From: an uncultured Tissierellia bacterium
GTDB lineage: Bacteria; Bacillota; Clostridia; Tissierellales; Peptoniphilaceae
DNA length: 44,936 bases
Assembly: GCA_947253765.1 (NCBI GenBank)
Contig: CAMYAK010000012.1
Span: 1-44,936, forward strand
Direction: 5' to 3'
The translations under genes were made by a program, and so were the position numbers. Under the pieces are notes generated by a model. That model had not been told where the DNA came from. It ran no database searches and saw only the letters and a program-made list of their open reading frames with translations. Below, piece by piece: positions 36,010 through 43,396 of the stretch (positions are counted from its first letter, which is position 1; every line of letters begins with the position of its first letter).

Positions 36010-37671
36010 ATGAAAGAGCCGGGAAAGAATAAAAGACATAAGGGAAGACTCGGGGAAAAAACCGCCCTGCTTGTCTGGATCCTTATCTTTATTCTTCCCG
36101 GCCTTATTTTTCCCAAAAACAGCTTTATTCCCGGGCCAATGCAAATCTTGGACAGGCTTGTAAAAATTGTCGGGACCGGGGATTTTTTGTCCAGAACCCT
36201 ATACACAGCGACCAACGTCTTATCCGGCTTCTTCATAGGCAGCCTTTCGGCCCTGGTCTTGGGCCGGCTCTCTGCCAAATCTCAATCATTAGAGAATTTT
36301 TTGAAAGTCCCTCTTAGCCTGATAAAGTCGGTTCCTGTCGCCTCATTCATAATTCTCAGCTTATTCTGGTTCCCTCTTAGGGGAGTCAGCATTTTTGTCG
36401 TTTTCCTAATTGTTTTTCCTGTTGTCTATGGCCATGCCCTCTCGGCTTGGAAGGGCCTGGACCCGGCCATGAAGGAAGTGTCCCAAGTTTTTGGCCTAAA
36501 ACCCTTCATGTATTTAAGGGCAATCGTAATGGACCAAATACAAGATGCCCTGGCAGCCGGCTTAAGGACAGGCCTGGGAATGGCTTGGAAGGCCGGGGTT
36601 GCTGCCGAAGTCATTTCAATGGCCGGCAAGTCAATAGGCGGGGCAATCTATGATTCCAAAGTCTATCTGGAGATGGGCGACCTTTTTGCCTGGACCCTGT
36701 GGCTGGTGGTTATGAGCGCCGCAAGCGAAAAGCTCCTGACAATATTATGGAAAAAGCTCCAAGCAACCCTCGCCGCGATCCCGGCAAACGCAAATTGTCC
36801 GGGTTGCCCGGAGGACCCGGAGGAGCCTGAAAAAATGTCCAAACTTGGGATCACCGGCGGGGTCAAAGTGGATCACGGTTTTGCAGAGGTTCACGGAAAA
36901 CCGGCCGGATCCAGGACCCCGGGTCTGCTGGATGTTGACGGAAAAGCGGGGGCCCAAGGGCCTGCCGTGGGGCAAGATGATCATGGAAAAGCTGGGGCTG
37001 ACGTGAGACAAGTGGATCACGGAAAAACGGCCCCCTCGAGGAAGCCAATTATAACCTTAGAAAAGATCAGCCTTTCCTACTCAGACAAGCCCGTCTTGAA
37101 AAATTTAAGCCTTGAGGTCTTTGCCGGGGACAGGCTTGCCGTCATAGGAAGGTCCGGAGCCGGAAAAACAAGCTTTATCAGAATTATTGTAGGCCTGGAA
37201 GCTTCCTTCTCCGGCAAGGTTAAATGGCCATCCGAGGACCCGGGTGGCAAGTCTTCCAAGCCATCCATATCAATGCAATTCCAAGAGGACCGGCTAATAG
37301 AGAATGCCGGAATCGTAGAGAACCTGAGATTGGTGGGCTGCTCGGACTCGGATATCAGGGCGGCGGCCAATGCCCTTGACCTTGAGGGCTTTGGGGATGG
37401 GCCGGTCAAGGGCATGTCGGGCGGCATGAAAAGACGCCTTTCTCTTATTCGGGCTGTTTTGAGGCCGACCGACCTGGTGGTCCTTGACGAGCCCACGGCC
37501 GGGATGGACGAAAAGACTGCTGCTAAGGCCATGGCCTGGGCCTCCAAGGAGATTGGCCGCCGGCACCTGGCCTGCATAATAGTGTCACACGATTTGGATG
37601 GAATAAAGGGCTTCAATATTAATCGCCACATAGAAATCTTGCCCTTGGGGCAGGCCATAGTCAGGGCCTGA
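36010..37671 (+). CDS. Fused ABC transporter permease-ATPase (SsuC-SsuB-like)
   Basis: A 553-residue fusion. Residues about 10-250 are a SsuC/TauC-type permease with about six helices and the EAA loop ('EVSQVFGLKPFMYLRAI'). Residues about 345-550 are an ATPase with Walker A GRSGAGKTS, Q-loop QEDRLIENA, signature MSGGMKRRL, Walker B LVVLDEPTAGMD and switch His (VSHDL). Between them lies about 90 residues of low-complexity linker with repeated DHGKAG/DHGKTA units. In most bacteria these are two genes, so this is a true fusion with no frameshift. An AGGAGA site precedes the ATG. It forms the importer for the lipoprotein just upstream. After its stop, 37672-37776 holds GC-rich CCCGGCCCGGGGCC repeats. 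Confidence 0.88.
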   Translation: MKEPGKNKRHKGRLGEKTALLVWILIFILPGLIFPKNSFIPGPMQILDRLVKIVGTGDFLSRTLYTATNVLSGFFIGSLSALVLGRLSAKSQSLENFLKVPLSLIKSVPVASFIILSLFWFPLRGVSIFVVFLIVFPVVYGHALSAWKGLDPAMKEVSQVFGLKPFMYLRAIVMDQIQDALAAGLRTGLGMAWKAGVAAEVISMAGKSIGGAIYDSKVYLEMGDLFAWTLWLVVMSAASEKLLTILWKKLQATLAAIPANANCPGCPEDPEEPEKMSKLGITGGVKVDHGFAEVHGKPAGSRTPGLLDVDGKAGAQGPAVGQDDHGKAGADVRQVDHGKTAPSRKPIITLEKISLSYSDKPVLKNLSLEVFAGDRLAVIGRSGAGKTSFIRIIVGLEASFSGKVKWPSEDPGGKSSKPSISMQFQEDRLIENAGIVENLRLVGCSDSDIRAAANALDLEGFGDGPVKGMSGGMKRRLSLIRAVLRPTDLVVLDEPTAGMDEKTAAKAMAWASKEIGRRHLACIIVSHDLDGIKGFNINRHIEILPLGQAIVRA

Positions 37672-37776
37672 TGCCGGGCCCCGGCCCGGGGCCGAGCCAG
37701 AAGTCCGTTCTAAAGCCCGGCCCGGGGCCAAGTTCGCTCCCGCAGACGCAGCTCAGGCAAAGGCCCTCCAATATCC

Positions 37777-37860
37777 GTGCCGCCAACAGCTTTCCAAGCG
37801 GCACTCCTTCTTGACCTATATATGGTGGGCACAGATCTTGGGTTTTTGGACCTGTGCCCA
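37777..37860 (-). repeat. Array end element (double hairpin) of array 8
   Basis: Hairpins GTGCCGC (37777-37783)/GCGGCAC (37798-37804) and TGGGCACAG (37826-37834)/CTGTGCCCA (37852-37860). They are separated by the conserved ACTCCTTCTTGACCTATAT. Orientation is opposite to the copy at 32368-32452, as is array 8 itself. Confidence 0.78.
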
Positions 37861-37890
37861 ATCTTGATCTATGATTTTTTAAAAGATTTT

Positions 37891-38255
37891 AGAGGGGGTT
37901 TGCCGATTTCAGCAAATCCCCATGATCGCGGGCTCAAGCTTTTTCATAGGGGCTGCCCGGTTTTCTCCCTTTCCCCATGAAAGTTGACTCTAGCTTTTTC
38001 ATGGGGGTCTTCCACATTTCACCAAACCCCCATAATTTTCAGGCCGGCTCGGTTCAAGGGGGTACTCCACTTTTCGCACAGCCCCATTGATTTTAGAACT
38101 CGATTGAATCATGGGGGTGGCCCGATTTTCAGCCTTTCCCCATGATTTCTGAGCCGTATTGTGTCAATGGGATAGCCCGAATTTCGCCATTTACCCATGA
38201 TTTCAGGGCAAAATGTGGTCATGGGGATTATACGATTTTAGGCAAACCCACATGA
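37891..38255 (-). repeat. 55-bp palindromic repeat array 8 (7 units, reverse)
   Basis: It begins with the terminal arm AGAGGGGGTTTGCC. Units then start at 37944, 37999, 38054, 38109, 38164 and 38219, exactly 55 bp apart. Read on the minus strand, unit order matches array 6. It is very similar to array 9 in the same orientation 1.6 kb away. The 38390-38520 stretch downstream is A/C/G-rich simple sequence with no gene. Confidence 0.93.
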
Positions 38256-38288
38256 TTTTAGAGCCAAATCCTCCATTTCCAAGTCCAT

Positions 38289-38316
38289 TTGACAAAGAAC
38301 CCTATAAAACGATAAC
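38289..38316 (+). promoter_or_regulatory. Possible promoter of the ZIP transporter
   Basis: A perfect TTGACA (38289-38294), a 16-bp spacer and GATAAC (38311-38316). It lies about 220 bp before the start, just outside array 8. Confidence 0.45.
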
Positions 38317-38331
38317 CTTTAACAATAAAAA

Positions 38332-38362
38332 ATGTTTAATAATGAAAACTATGTTAAATAAT
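38332..38362. promoter_or_regulatory. Direct repeats, possible operator of the ZIP gene
   Basis: ATGTTTAATAAT (38332-38343) and ATGTTAAATAAT (38351-38362) match at 11 of 12 positions, 19 bp apart. They are just downstream of the candidate promoter and are the only AT-rich block in the gap, so a metal-responsive repressor site is possible. Confidence 0.35.
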
Positions 38363-38534
38363 ATAGAAGGAACAGATAATGAAAGCTAGGCTCCGGGGTT
38401 CAGGATTCAAAGAATAAGGAACCCTGGAACCAAAGACTCCGGGAATCCGGCGCCTAGGGTCCAAGGACCAAATAACCATAACCCAAAGAACCAAGAATAA
38501 AGGAAAAAATTAAGGAACTCAAGAAAGGCTGACT

Positions 38535-39317
38535 ATGAATACATCCATATTTTACGGGCTCGCCCTGCCGCTACTCGGCACAACCCTGGGCGGGGCCTGC
38601 GTATACTTTATGAAGGGTAAGCTGAACGCCAATCTTGAAAAGGGCCTGTCGGGATTCGCCGGTGGAATAATGGTGGCCGCATCGATCTGGTCCCTCATAA
38701 TCCCGGCAATAGAACAGAGCCCGGGCCAAGGCTTTGCCAAGGTCTTCCCGGCAGTCGCCGGATTTTGGATCGGCACCCTATTCCTGCTCCTATTGGACCA
38801 CATCATTCCCCACCTCCACGCTAATGAGGACAAGCCCGAGGGTCCCAAGACCAACCTTGGCAAATCCACAATGATGATCTTCGCCGTTGTTCTCCACAAT
38901 ATTCCCGAGGGCATGGCCGTCGGCGTCCTATTGGCCGGCCTTATTTCCGGCGAAGCCATGATTTCTGCCGGAGCCGTCCTGTCACTGTCATTGGGGATTG
39001 CTATACAGAATTTCCCCGAAGGCGCCATAATCTCCATGCCCCTGCACGCAGCCGGAAACTCAAAGAACTACGCATTTTTCGGGGGCTTCCTATCCGGAGT
39101 CGTCGAGCCGATAGCCGCCGTGCTGACAATGATGGCCGTAAGCCTTGTTGTGCCGGCTCTCCCATATATCCTGTGTTTTGCAGCCGGTGCCATGATGTAC
39201 GTGGTCGTTGAGGAGTTGATCCCCGAGATGAGCAAAGGAGACCACTCCAACATAGGCGTGGTGACATTTTCACTTGGCTTCTGCCTGATGATGGCCCTGG
39301 ACGTAGTCCTGGGCTAG
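38535..39317 (+). CDS. ZIP family divalent metal transporter
   Basis: A 260-residue membrane protein with eight predicted helices. It has both ZIP metal-site motifs: HNIPEG (H121, N122, E125) in helix 4 and QNFPEG (Q158, N159, E162) in helix 5, plus a short His-containing loop (about residues 89-96, HIIPHLHA) and 'VVEELIPE' near the end. This is the GufA/ZupT branch, which moves Zn2+, Mn2+ or Fe2+ into the cytosol. It stands alone, flanked on both sides by arrays 8 and 9 and their end elements. A GAAAGG site precedes the ATG. Confidence 0.9.
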   Translation: MNTSIFYGLALPLLGTTLGGACVYFMKGKLNANLEKGLSGFAGGIMVAASIWSLIIPAIEQSPGQGFAKVFPAVAGFWIGTLFLLLLDHIIPHLHANEDKPEGPKTNLGKSTMMIFAVVLHNIPEGMAVGVLLAGLISGEAMISAGAVLSLSLGIAIQNFPEGAIISMPLHAAGNSKNYAFFGGFLSGVVEPIAAVLTMMAVSLVVPALPYILCFAAGAMMYVVVEELIPEMSKGDHSNIGVVTFSLGFCLMMALDVVLG

Positions 39318-39429
39318 ACCGGGTCCGACCAAAATCCGGACCGCTCTTAGGGTCGCCCAAACCGGGCACGGCCACCAAGCCGGCTGGCTCGGGACCAAAC
39401 GCGGCCTAGGCCGCGGCCAATCTCCATAT

Positions 39430-39514
39430 GTGCCGCCAACAGCTTTTCAAGCGGAACTCCTTCTTGACCTATATATATGGAGGGCACAGATCTTGGGCTT
39501 TTGGACCTGTGCCT
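39430..39514 (-). repeat. Array end element (double hairpin) of array 9
   Basis: GTGCCGC (39430-39436) faces GCGGAAC, one mismatch, then the conserved TTCTTGACCTATATATAT-GG stretch and a second hairpin GGCACAG (39483-39489)/CTGTGCC (39507-39513). It is a near copy of 37777-37860. Confidence 0.78.
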
Positions 39515-39545
39515 GATCTTGATCTATGATCTTTTCAAAGATTTT

Positions 39546-39963
39546 AGAAGGGGTTTGATGATTTTGGCAAATCCCCATGATCGCTGGCTCGAGCTTTTTC
39601 ATGGGGGCTGCCCGGTTTTCTCCCTTTCCCCATGAAAGTTGACTCTAGCTTTTTCATGGGAGTCTTCCACATTTCACCAAACACCCATAATTTTCAGTCC
39701 GGCTCGGTTCAAGGGGGTACTCCACTTTTCGCACAACCCCATTGATTTTAGAACTCGATTGAATCATGGGGGTGACCCGATTTTCAGCCTTTCCCAATGA
39801 TTTCTGAGCCGTCTTGTTTCAATGGGATAGCCCGAATTTCGCCACTTACCCATGATTTCAGGGCAAAATGCGGTCATGGGGATTATCCAATTTTAGGTAA
39901 GTCCCCATGATTTAAGAGTCAAACTCAGTAGAGGGGGTTTGCCATTTTCGGCAAACCCCCTCT
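39546..39963 (-). repeat. 55-bp palindromic repeat array 9 (8 units, reverse)
   Basis: After the first terminal arm at 39546, units start at 39599, 39654, 39709, 39764, 39819, 39874 and 39929, a 55-bp step. The last is the perfect AGAGGGGGTTTGCC terminal hairpin (39930-39963). Both boundaries are intact here, so this is the best complete copy. The remaining 39964-40085 is GC-rich without a clear feature. Confidence 0.93.
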
Positions 39964-40085
39964 ATTTTCAAGCGGAATCCGGCCGGGCGGCCCGGGAACC
40001 ACAGTAGCTCTAGCCAAAGGCCCCTGACTAACCGGGGCCCCGGCCAAGCCGGACATGGCCCGCCAAGCGGCCCCCGACCGGGCCC

Positions 40086-41276
40086 TCACCGTATGGGCAA
40101 GTAAACTGCCATGGTCGTCCCGGAGGGGCCGCTTTCTTCGACCTCAACCCGGCCCCGGTGGAGGAGGCAGATCTGCTGAGCCAGGGCCAGGCCCAGGCCC
40201 ACCCCCTTTTCTCTTTGGCTTTCAGGTGAAGCAAGCCGATAAAAAGCCTGGAAAATATCCTTCTGATGGTCCTTGGGAATCCCATATCCTGTATCTTTGA
40301 TATGGACGATTGCCAGGGAATCTTTTTTCTCCGTTCTTATGCTGACCGCCCCCCCGGGGCGGCCATACTTTATCGCATTCTCAGTCAGGTTATAAAAAAG
40401 GCGGGAAAGGAGGGTATCGGACCCGGTCAGCTCAATATCCGGGCCATGAATCTCAAGACCTATACCTTTTTTCTCAGCCAGGGGAGCAAGGTCGGTTGCG
40501 ACCTCCTCAAGCATCGGAAGGAGGTCGACCTTCTCATTTGTTGGGACATTTTGAAGGTTGCTCATTTCAAGCAGGGTTTTAAGAGTGGCCGACAAGCCTT
40601 CAATCTGCTCGTTCAGGGATGAAACAAGCTCCTTGCTTTCCGGGTCAAGGTCGGGATGGTCGGCCTCAAAAACCTCAAGCCGCATCTGCAAAAGGGAAAG
40701 GGGGGTCCTGAGCTCGTGGGCCGCATTGCCCGTAAACTGCTTTTGAGCAGCATAGGAAGCCTGGAGCCGGTCAAGCATATCATTGAAGGACTTGGCCATG
40801 GCTCGGAACTCCACAAGGGTGTCGGTATCGAGGTGCATATCCTCAAGATTGTTAATTTGGACCCGGGCCACCTGACTGGAGAAATTTTCAAGGGGCTTCA
40901 AAGCTCGCCCACTCACAAAGTAGGCAATAAGGCCGCTTGTCAGGGTGACCGCTAAGGTTATGTAAAGGTTGTTGAGGGTAAAGCGAATCCTGGCCTCGTC
41001 GATAACAATTGTGAGTTGCTCACTGTTCCCGGCTTCCTCAGGAACAAAAGATTCGGAAGACCCGGCATAGACCGAAGAGGCCGACTCGGCAGGTTCCGCA
41101 TTGGCAGAGCCGGCTGAAGAATTTTCATTAATCTCAACCCTGTCAAGGCTGCGCTTGATCTCGTCTATCCGCCTAAGGCCGGAGTTGCCCAGAAGAACCA
41201 TCATGACCAGGCAGCTCAGGGCAATTAGAAGAGAGGTCATCAGGGCTATTCGCAATCGCAGGGATTTAATTTTCAT
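40086..41276 (-). CDS. Sensor histidine kinase
   Basis: The start at 41276 (MKIKSL) is chosen because it opens a proper membrane helix; a longer frame reads low-complexity sequence from the regulator tail. The 396-residue protein has helix 1 (about 8-30), an extracellular loop (about 31-100) with a Ser/Ala/Glu-rich stretch, helix 2 (about 103-123), HAMP (about 124-175), HisKA with H187 (AAHELRTP) and an HATPase domain with N-box (NLTENAIKYG), G1 (DTGYGIP) and G2 (GVGLGLA). It overlaps the response regulator gene by 11 bp. The signal is unknown. Confidence 0.92.
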   Translation of the reverse strand: MKIKSLRLRIALMTSLLIALSCLVMMVLLGNSGLRRIDEIKRSLDRVEINENSSAGSANAEPAESASSVYAGSSESFVPEEAGNSEQLTIVIDEARIRFTLNNLYITLAVTLTSGLIAYFVSGRALKPLENFSSQVARVQINNLEDMHLDTDTLVEFRAMAKSFNDMLDRLQASYAAQKQFTGNAAHELRTPLSLLQMRLEVFEADHPDLDPESKELVSSLNEQIEGLSATLKTLLEMSNLQNVPTNEKVDLLPMLEEVATDLAPLAEKKGIGLEIHGPDIELTGSDTLLSRLFYNLTENAIKYGRPGGAVSIRTEKKDSLAIVHIKDTGYGIPKDHQKDIFQAFYRLASPESQREKGVGLGLALAQQICLLHRGRVEVEESGPSGTTMAVYLPIR

Positions 41277-42069
41277 TTTCGCCAACCTCCGAATCCCAGA
41301 TTTCGGGGGAGCCGGACAACCGACCTTGGGCCCTCGGACCGTCATCTGCCAAGCCCTCAGCCCCCAAGTCATTGGCAGCCAAGCCCTCAGCCCCCAAGTC
41401 CTCAACTTCTATAAGATAGCCCTCGCCGATCCTGTTTTTCACGGGGTCATAGCCCACAAGGGGCTTGAGCTTCTTTCGCAGGGCCGAAATATGGACCCGG
41501 ATGGCATTGCTGAAGCTGTCCACGCTGCTGTCCCAGACATGCTCAATCAGCTCTTCCTGGCTGACAGGCCTGCCCATGTGAAGGAGGAGGTATTCCAAGA
41601 TCCCCGCCTCTTTCTTGGTCAGGACAATTTCCCGGCCCCTGACATAGCCCTTGCGGGACTTGGTATCAAAGGCAAGGGGCCCGGCCTCAAGCCTAAGGTC
41701 TTTCTGGGTGAAGGGGCGGCGGAGCAGGCTCCTGACCCTGGCCTCAAGCTCAGCCAGGTGGAAGGGCTTGGACAGGTAGTCGCTGGCCCCGGCATCCAAG
41801 CCCTCAACCTTATCGGAAATCTCGCTCCTGGCCGACAAGATTAGGACAGGGGTCTTTTGGTCCTTTTCCCTCAAATATCTTAGAAGGCTCATACCGTCCA
41901 TGCCGGGAAGGTTCAGGTCCAGGAGGACCAGGTCATAGGGTTCAACAGAAAGCTTGTCCCGGGCCTCATCCCCGTCATAGCAGACATCAAGGCTGTAGCC
42001 CTGCTTCCTCAAGCTCTTGGCAACGGTATCGCATAAAAATTTCTCATCCTCAACAAGTAAAAGTCTCAT
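41266..42069 (-). CDS. OmpR/PhoB family response regulator
   Basis: A 267-residue regulator with a receiver domain (acid D8, phospho-acceptor D51, K101) and a winged-helix DNA-binding domain (about 125-224) ending in the usual 'GEGYLIEVE'. After that comes an unusual 40-residue tail with two copies of DLGAEGLA followed by low-complexity sequence; the DNA shows a 20-bp direct repeat, 41351-41370 and 41381-41400. AGGAGG precedes the ATG. It is first in the operon with the kinase and divergent from the 42.3-44.3 kb cluster, which it may regulate. Confidence 0.92.
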   Translation of the reverse strand: MRLLLVEDEKFLCDTVAKSLRKQGYSLDVCYDGDEARDKLSVEPYDLVLLDLNLPGMDGMSLLRYLREKDQKTPVLILSARSEISDKVEGLDAGASDYLSKPFHLAELEARVRSLLRRPFTQKDLRLEAGPLAFDTKSRKGYVRGREIVLTKKEAGILEYLLLHMGRPVSQEELIEHVWDSSVDSFSNAIRVHISALRKKLKPLVGYDPVKNRIGEGYLIEVEDLGAEGLAANDLGAEGLADDGPRAQGRLSGSPEIWDSEVGENEN

Positions 42070-42262
42070 AAATTCCTCCTAATGTTGAAGTATAGCATGA
42101 AGAATTGGATAAAATATATATTTTCTTAACACTATCTTTATACTTGAAATTATACTATTTATATACAAATGACCGGCGGCAACTCTTTGGGAATAGAGAA
42201 TATATACAAGCCGGAAATTTCAACCTTAAAGAGAAAAAAGATCCAAGCTGAAAGGAGAGAGT

Positions 42263-42409
42263 GTGAAAGGGAAAAGAATAAGCATTGTCAGAGCGGGCCT
42301 CATCTTAACGGCCTGCCTGATGATAGTCTTCGGAGCTATGAGGGGGGAAGTGCAGACCGTCCTGTCCAAGGCTATAAAATTATGCATGGAGTGTGTCGGA
42401 ATTGGCTAG
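42263..42409 (+). CDS. CD1871A family CXXC mini-protein
   Basis: A 48-residue protein starting at GTG 42263 with AAGGAG six bases upstream. It has one membrane helix (about residues 6-25), then 'RGEVQTVLSKAIKLCMECVG', ending in a CxxC (C41, C44) and 'IG'. This is the pattern of the small CD1871A family, which sits next to 4Fe-4S membrane proteins and TlpA lipoproteins in clostridia, exactly as here. Its job is unknown; a redox or metal-handling accessory of the polyferredoxin is likely. Its end overlaps the next gene. Confidence 0.78.
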   Translation: MKGKRISIVRAGLILTACLMIVFGAMRGEVQTVLSKAIKLCMECVGIG

Positions 42410-43319
42410 AAAATTCAAGGGCATCTCACAGGGCTTATCAAGGTTCAGGTCCTTTATCCAGGCCGGAGCCACACTTTTGACCAACATTCATCTGCCGAAT
42501 TTTTTCACGGGTAAGCTCTACCAAGGCAATGGAAAAATGGTCTGCGTCCCGGGCTTAAACTGCTACTCATGTCCGGCCGCAAGCGGGGCCTGCCCGATCG
42601 GGTCTTTCCAAGCCGTTGTGGGATCATCAAAATTCAAGTTTTCATATTACATAACCGGGATCTTAATTCTCCTGGGAGTCCTGCTTGGAAGGTTCATATG
42701 CGGTTTTCTATGTCCCTTCGGCTGGTTCCAGGAATTGCTGCACAAAATCCCGACTAAAAAATTTTCTACAAAGAGGCTCAAGCCTTTAACATATTTGAAG
42801 TACGTAATCTTAGCGGTGATGGTAGTGCTGCTGCCAATCCTTGTTGTCAATGAGTTGGGCATGGGTGAGCCTTTCTTCTGCAAGTACCTGTGTCCCCAAG
42901 GAGTTATGGAGGGTGCCATACCCCTATCCATCGTAAACTCGGGTATAAGAGCGGCCCTGGGCAAGCTCTTCACCTGGAAGTTGGGGATCCTATTGACAAC
43001 TGTGACCCTGAGCATATTTTTGTTCAGGCCCTTCTGCAAGTGGATATGTCCCTTGGGGGCCTTCTACGCTCTGTTTAACAAGGTTTCACTCTTGCAGATC
43101 CAAGTGGACGAGGACAAGTGCGTCTCATGCGGCAAGTGCGCCAGAGCCTGCAAGATGGATGTGGAAGTCCTGAAAAATCCCTGCCACGGGGAGTGCATAA
43201 GGTGCGGCATGTGCATAAAAGCCTGTCCCACAAATGCCTTGGCCTTTGGATACGGACTCGGGGTCAAAGGCGGCGCCAAGCAAAAGAAGTTGCCGGAAGA
43301 ACAAGAGGCTCAGGCCTGA
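42393..43319 (+). CDS. 4Fe-4S polyferredoxin membrane protein (NapH/CcoG-like)
   Basis: The GTG at 42393 overlaps the mini-protein by 17 bp; a TTG at 42402 is an alternative. The 308-residue protein has 'VPGLNCYSCPAASGACPIG' near residue 55, four to five membrane helices, and three CxxxCP turns (CGFLCPFGW, CKYLCPQGV, CKWICPLGA). It ends with two 4Fe-4S motifs (CVSCGKCARAC and CIRCGMCIKACP, about 240-285). This is the NapH/NosR/CcoG-type layout, moving electrons across or along the membrane. It is co-located with a TlpA redoxin, suggesting electron delivery to extracytoplasmic thiols; that is inference. Confidence 0.85.
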   Translation: MSELARKFKGISQGLSRFRSFIQAGATLLTNIHLPNFFTGKLYQGNGKMVCVPGLNCYSCPAASGACPIGSFQAVVGSSKFKFSYYITGILILLGVLLGRFICGFLCPFGWFQELLHKIPTKKFSTKRLKPLTYLKYVILAVMVVLLPILVVNELGMGEPFFCKYLCPQGVMEGAIPLSIVNSGIRAALGKLFTWKLGILLTTVTLSIFLFRPFCKWICPLGAFYALFNKVSLLQIQVDEDKCVSCGKCARACKMDVEVLKNPCHGECIRCGMCIKACPTNALAFGYGLGVKGGAKQKKLPEEQEAQA

Positions 43320-43396
43320 GACAGGCGAGGCCTAAGACAATTGAGAAATATATATAGAAGACAAACACAAGAAAAAAATTTAAGGAGGAAATATCA

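Noticed and set aside
9183..39963. CRISPR array interpretation of the 55-bp arrays
   Set aside because: There is no invariant direct repeat, linkers are similar among units rather than unique, and no cas gene is in the window.
19846..39963. Integron-like attC cassettes
   Set aside because: Array position at 3' ends recalls gene cassettes, but no integrase or attC core consensus is seen, and arrays occur in both orientations; kept only as an analogy.
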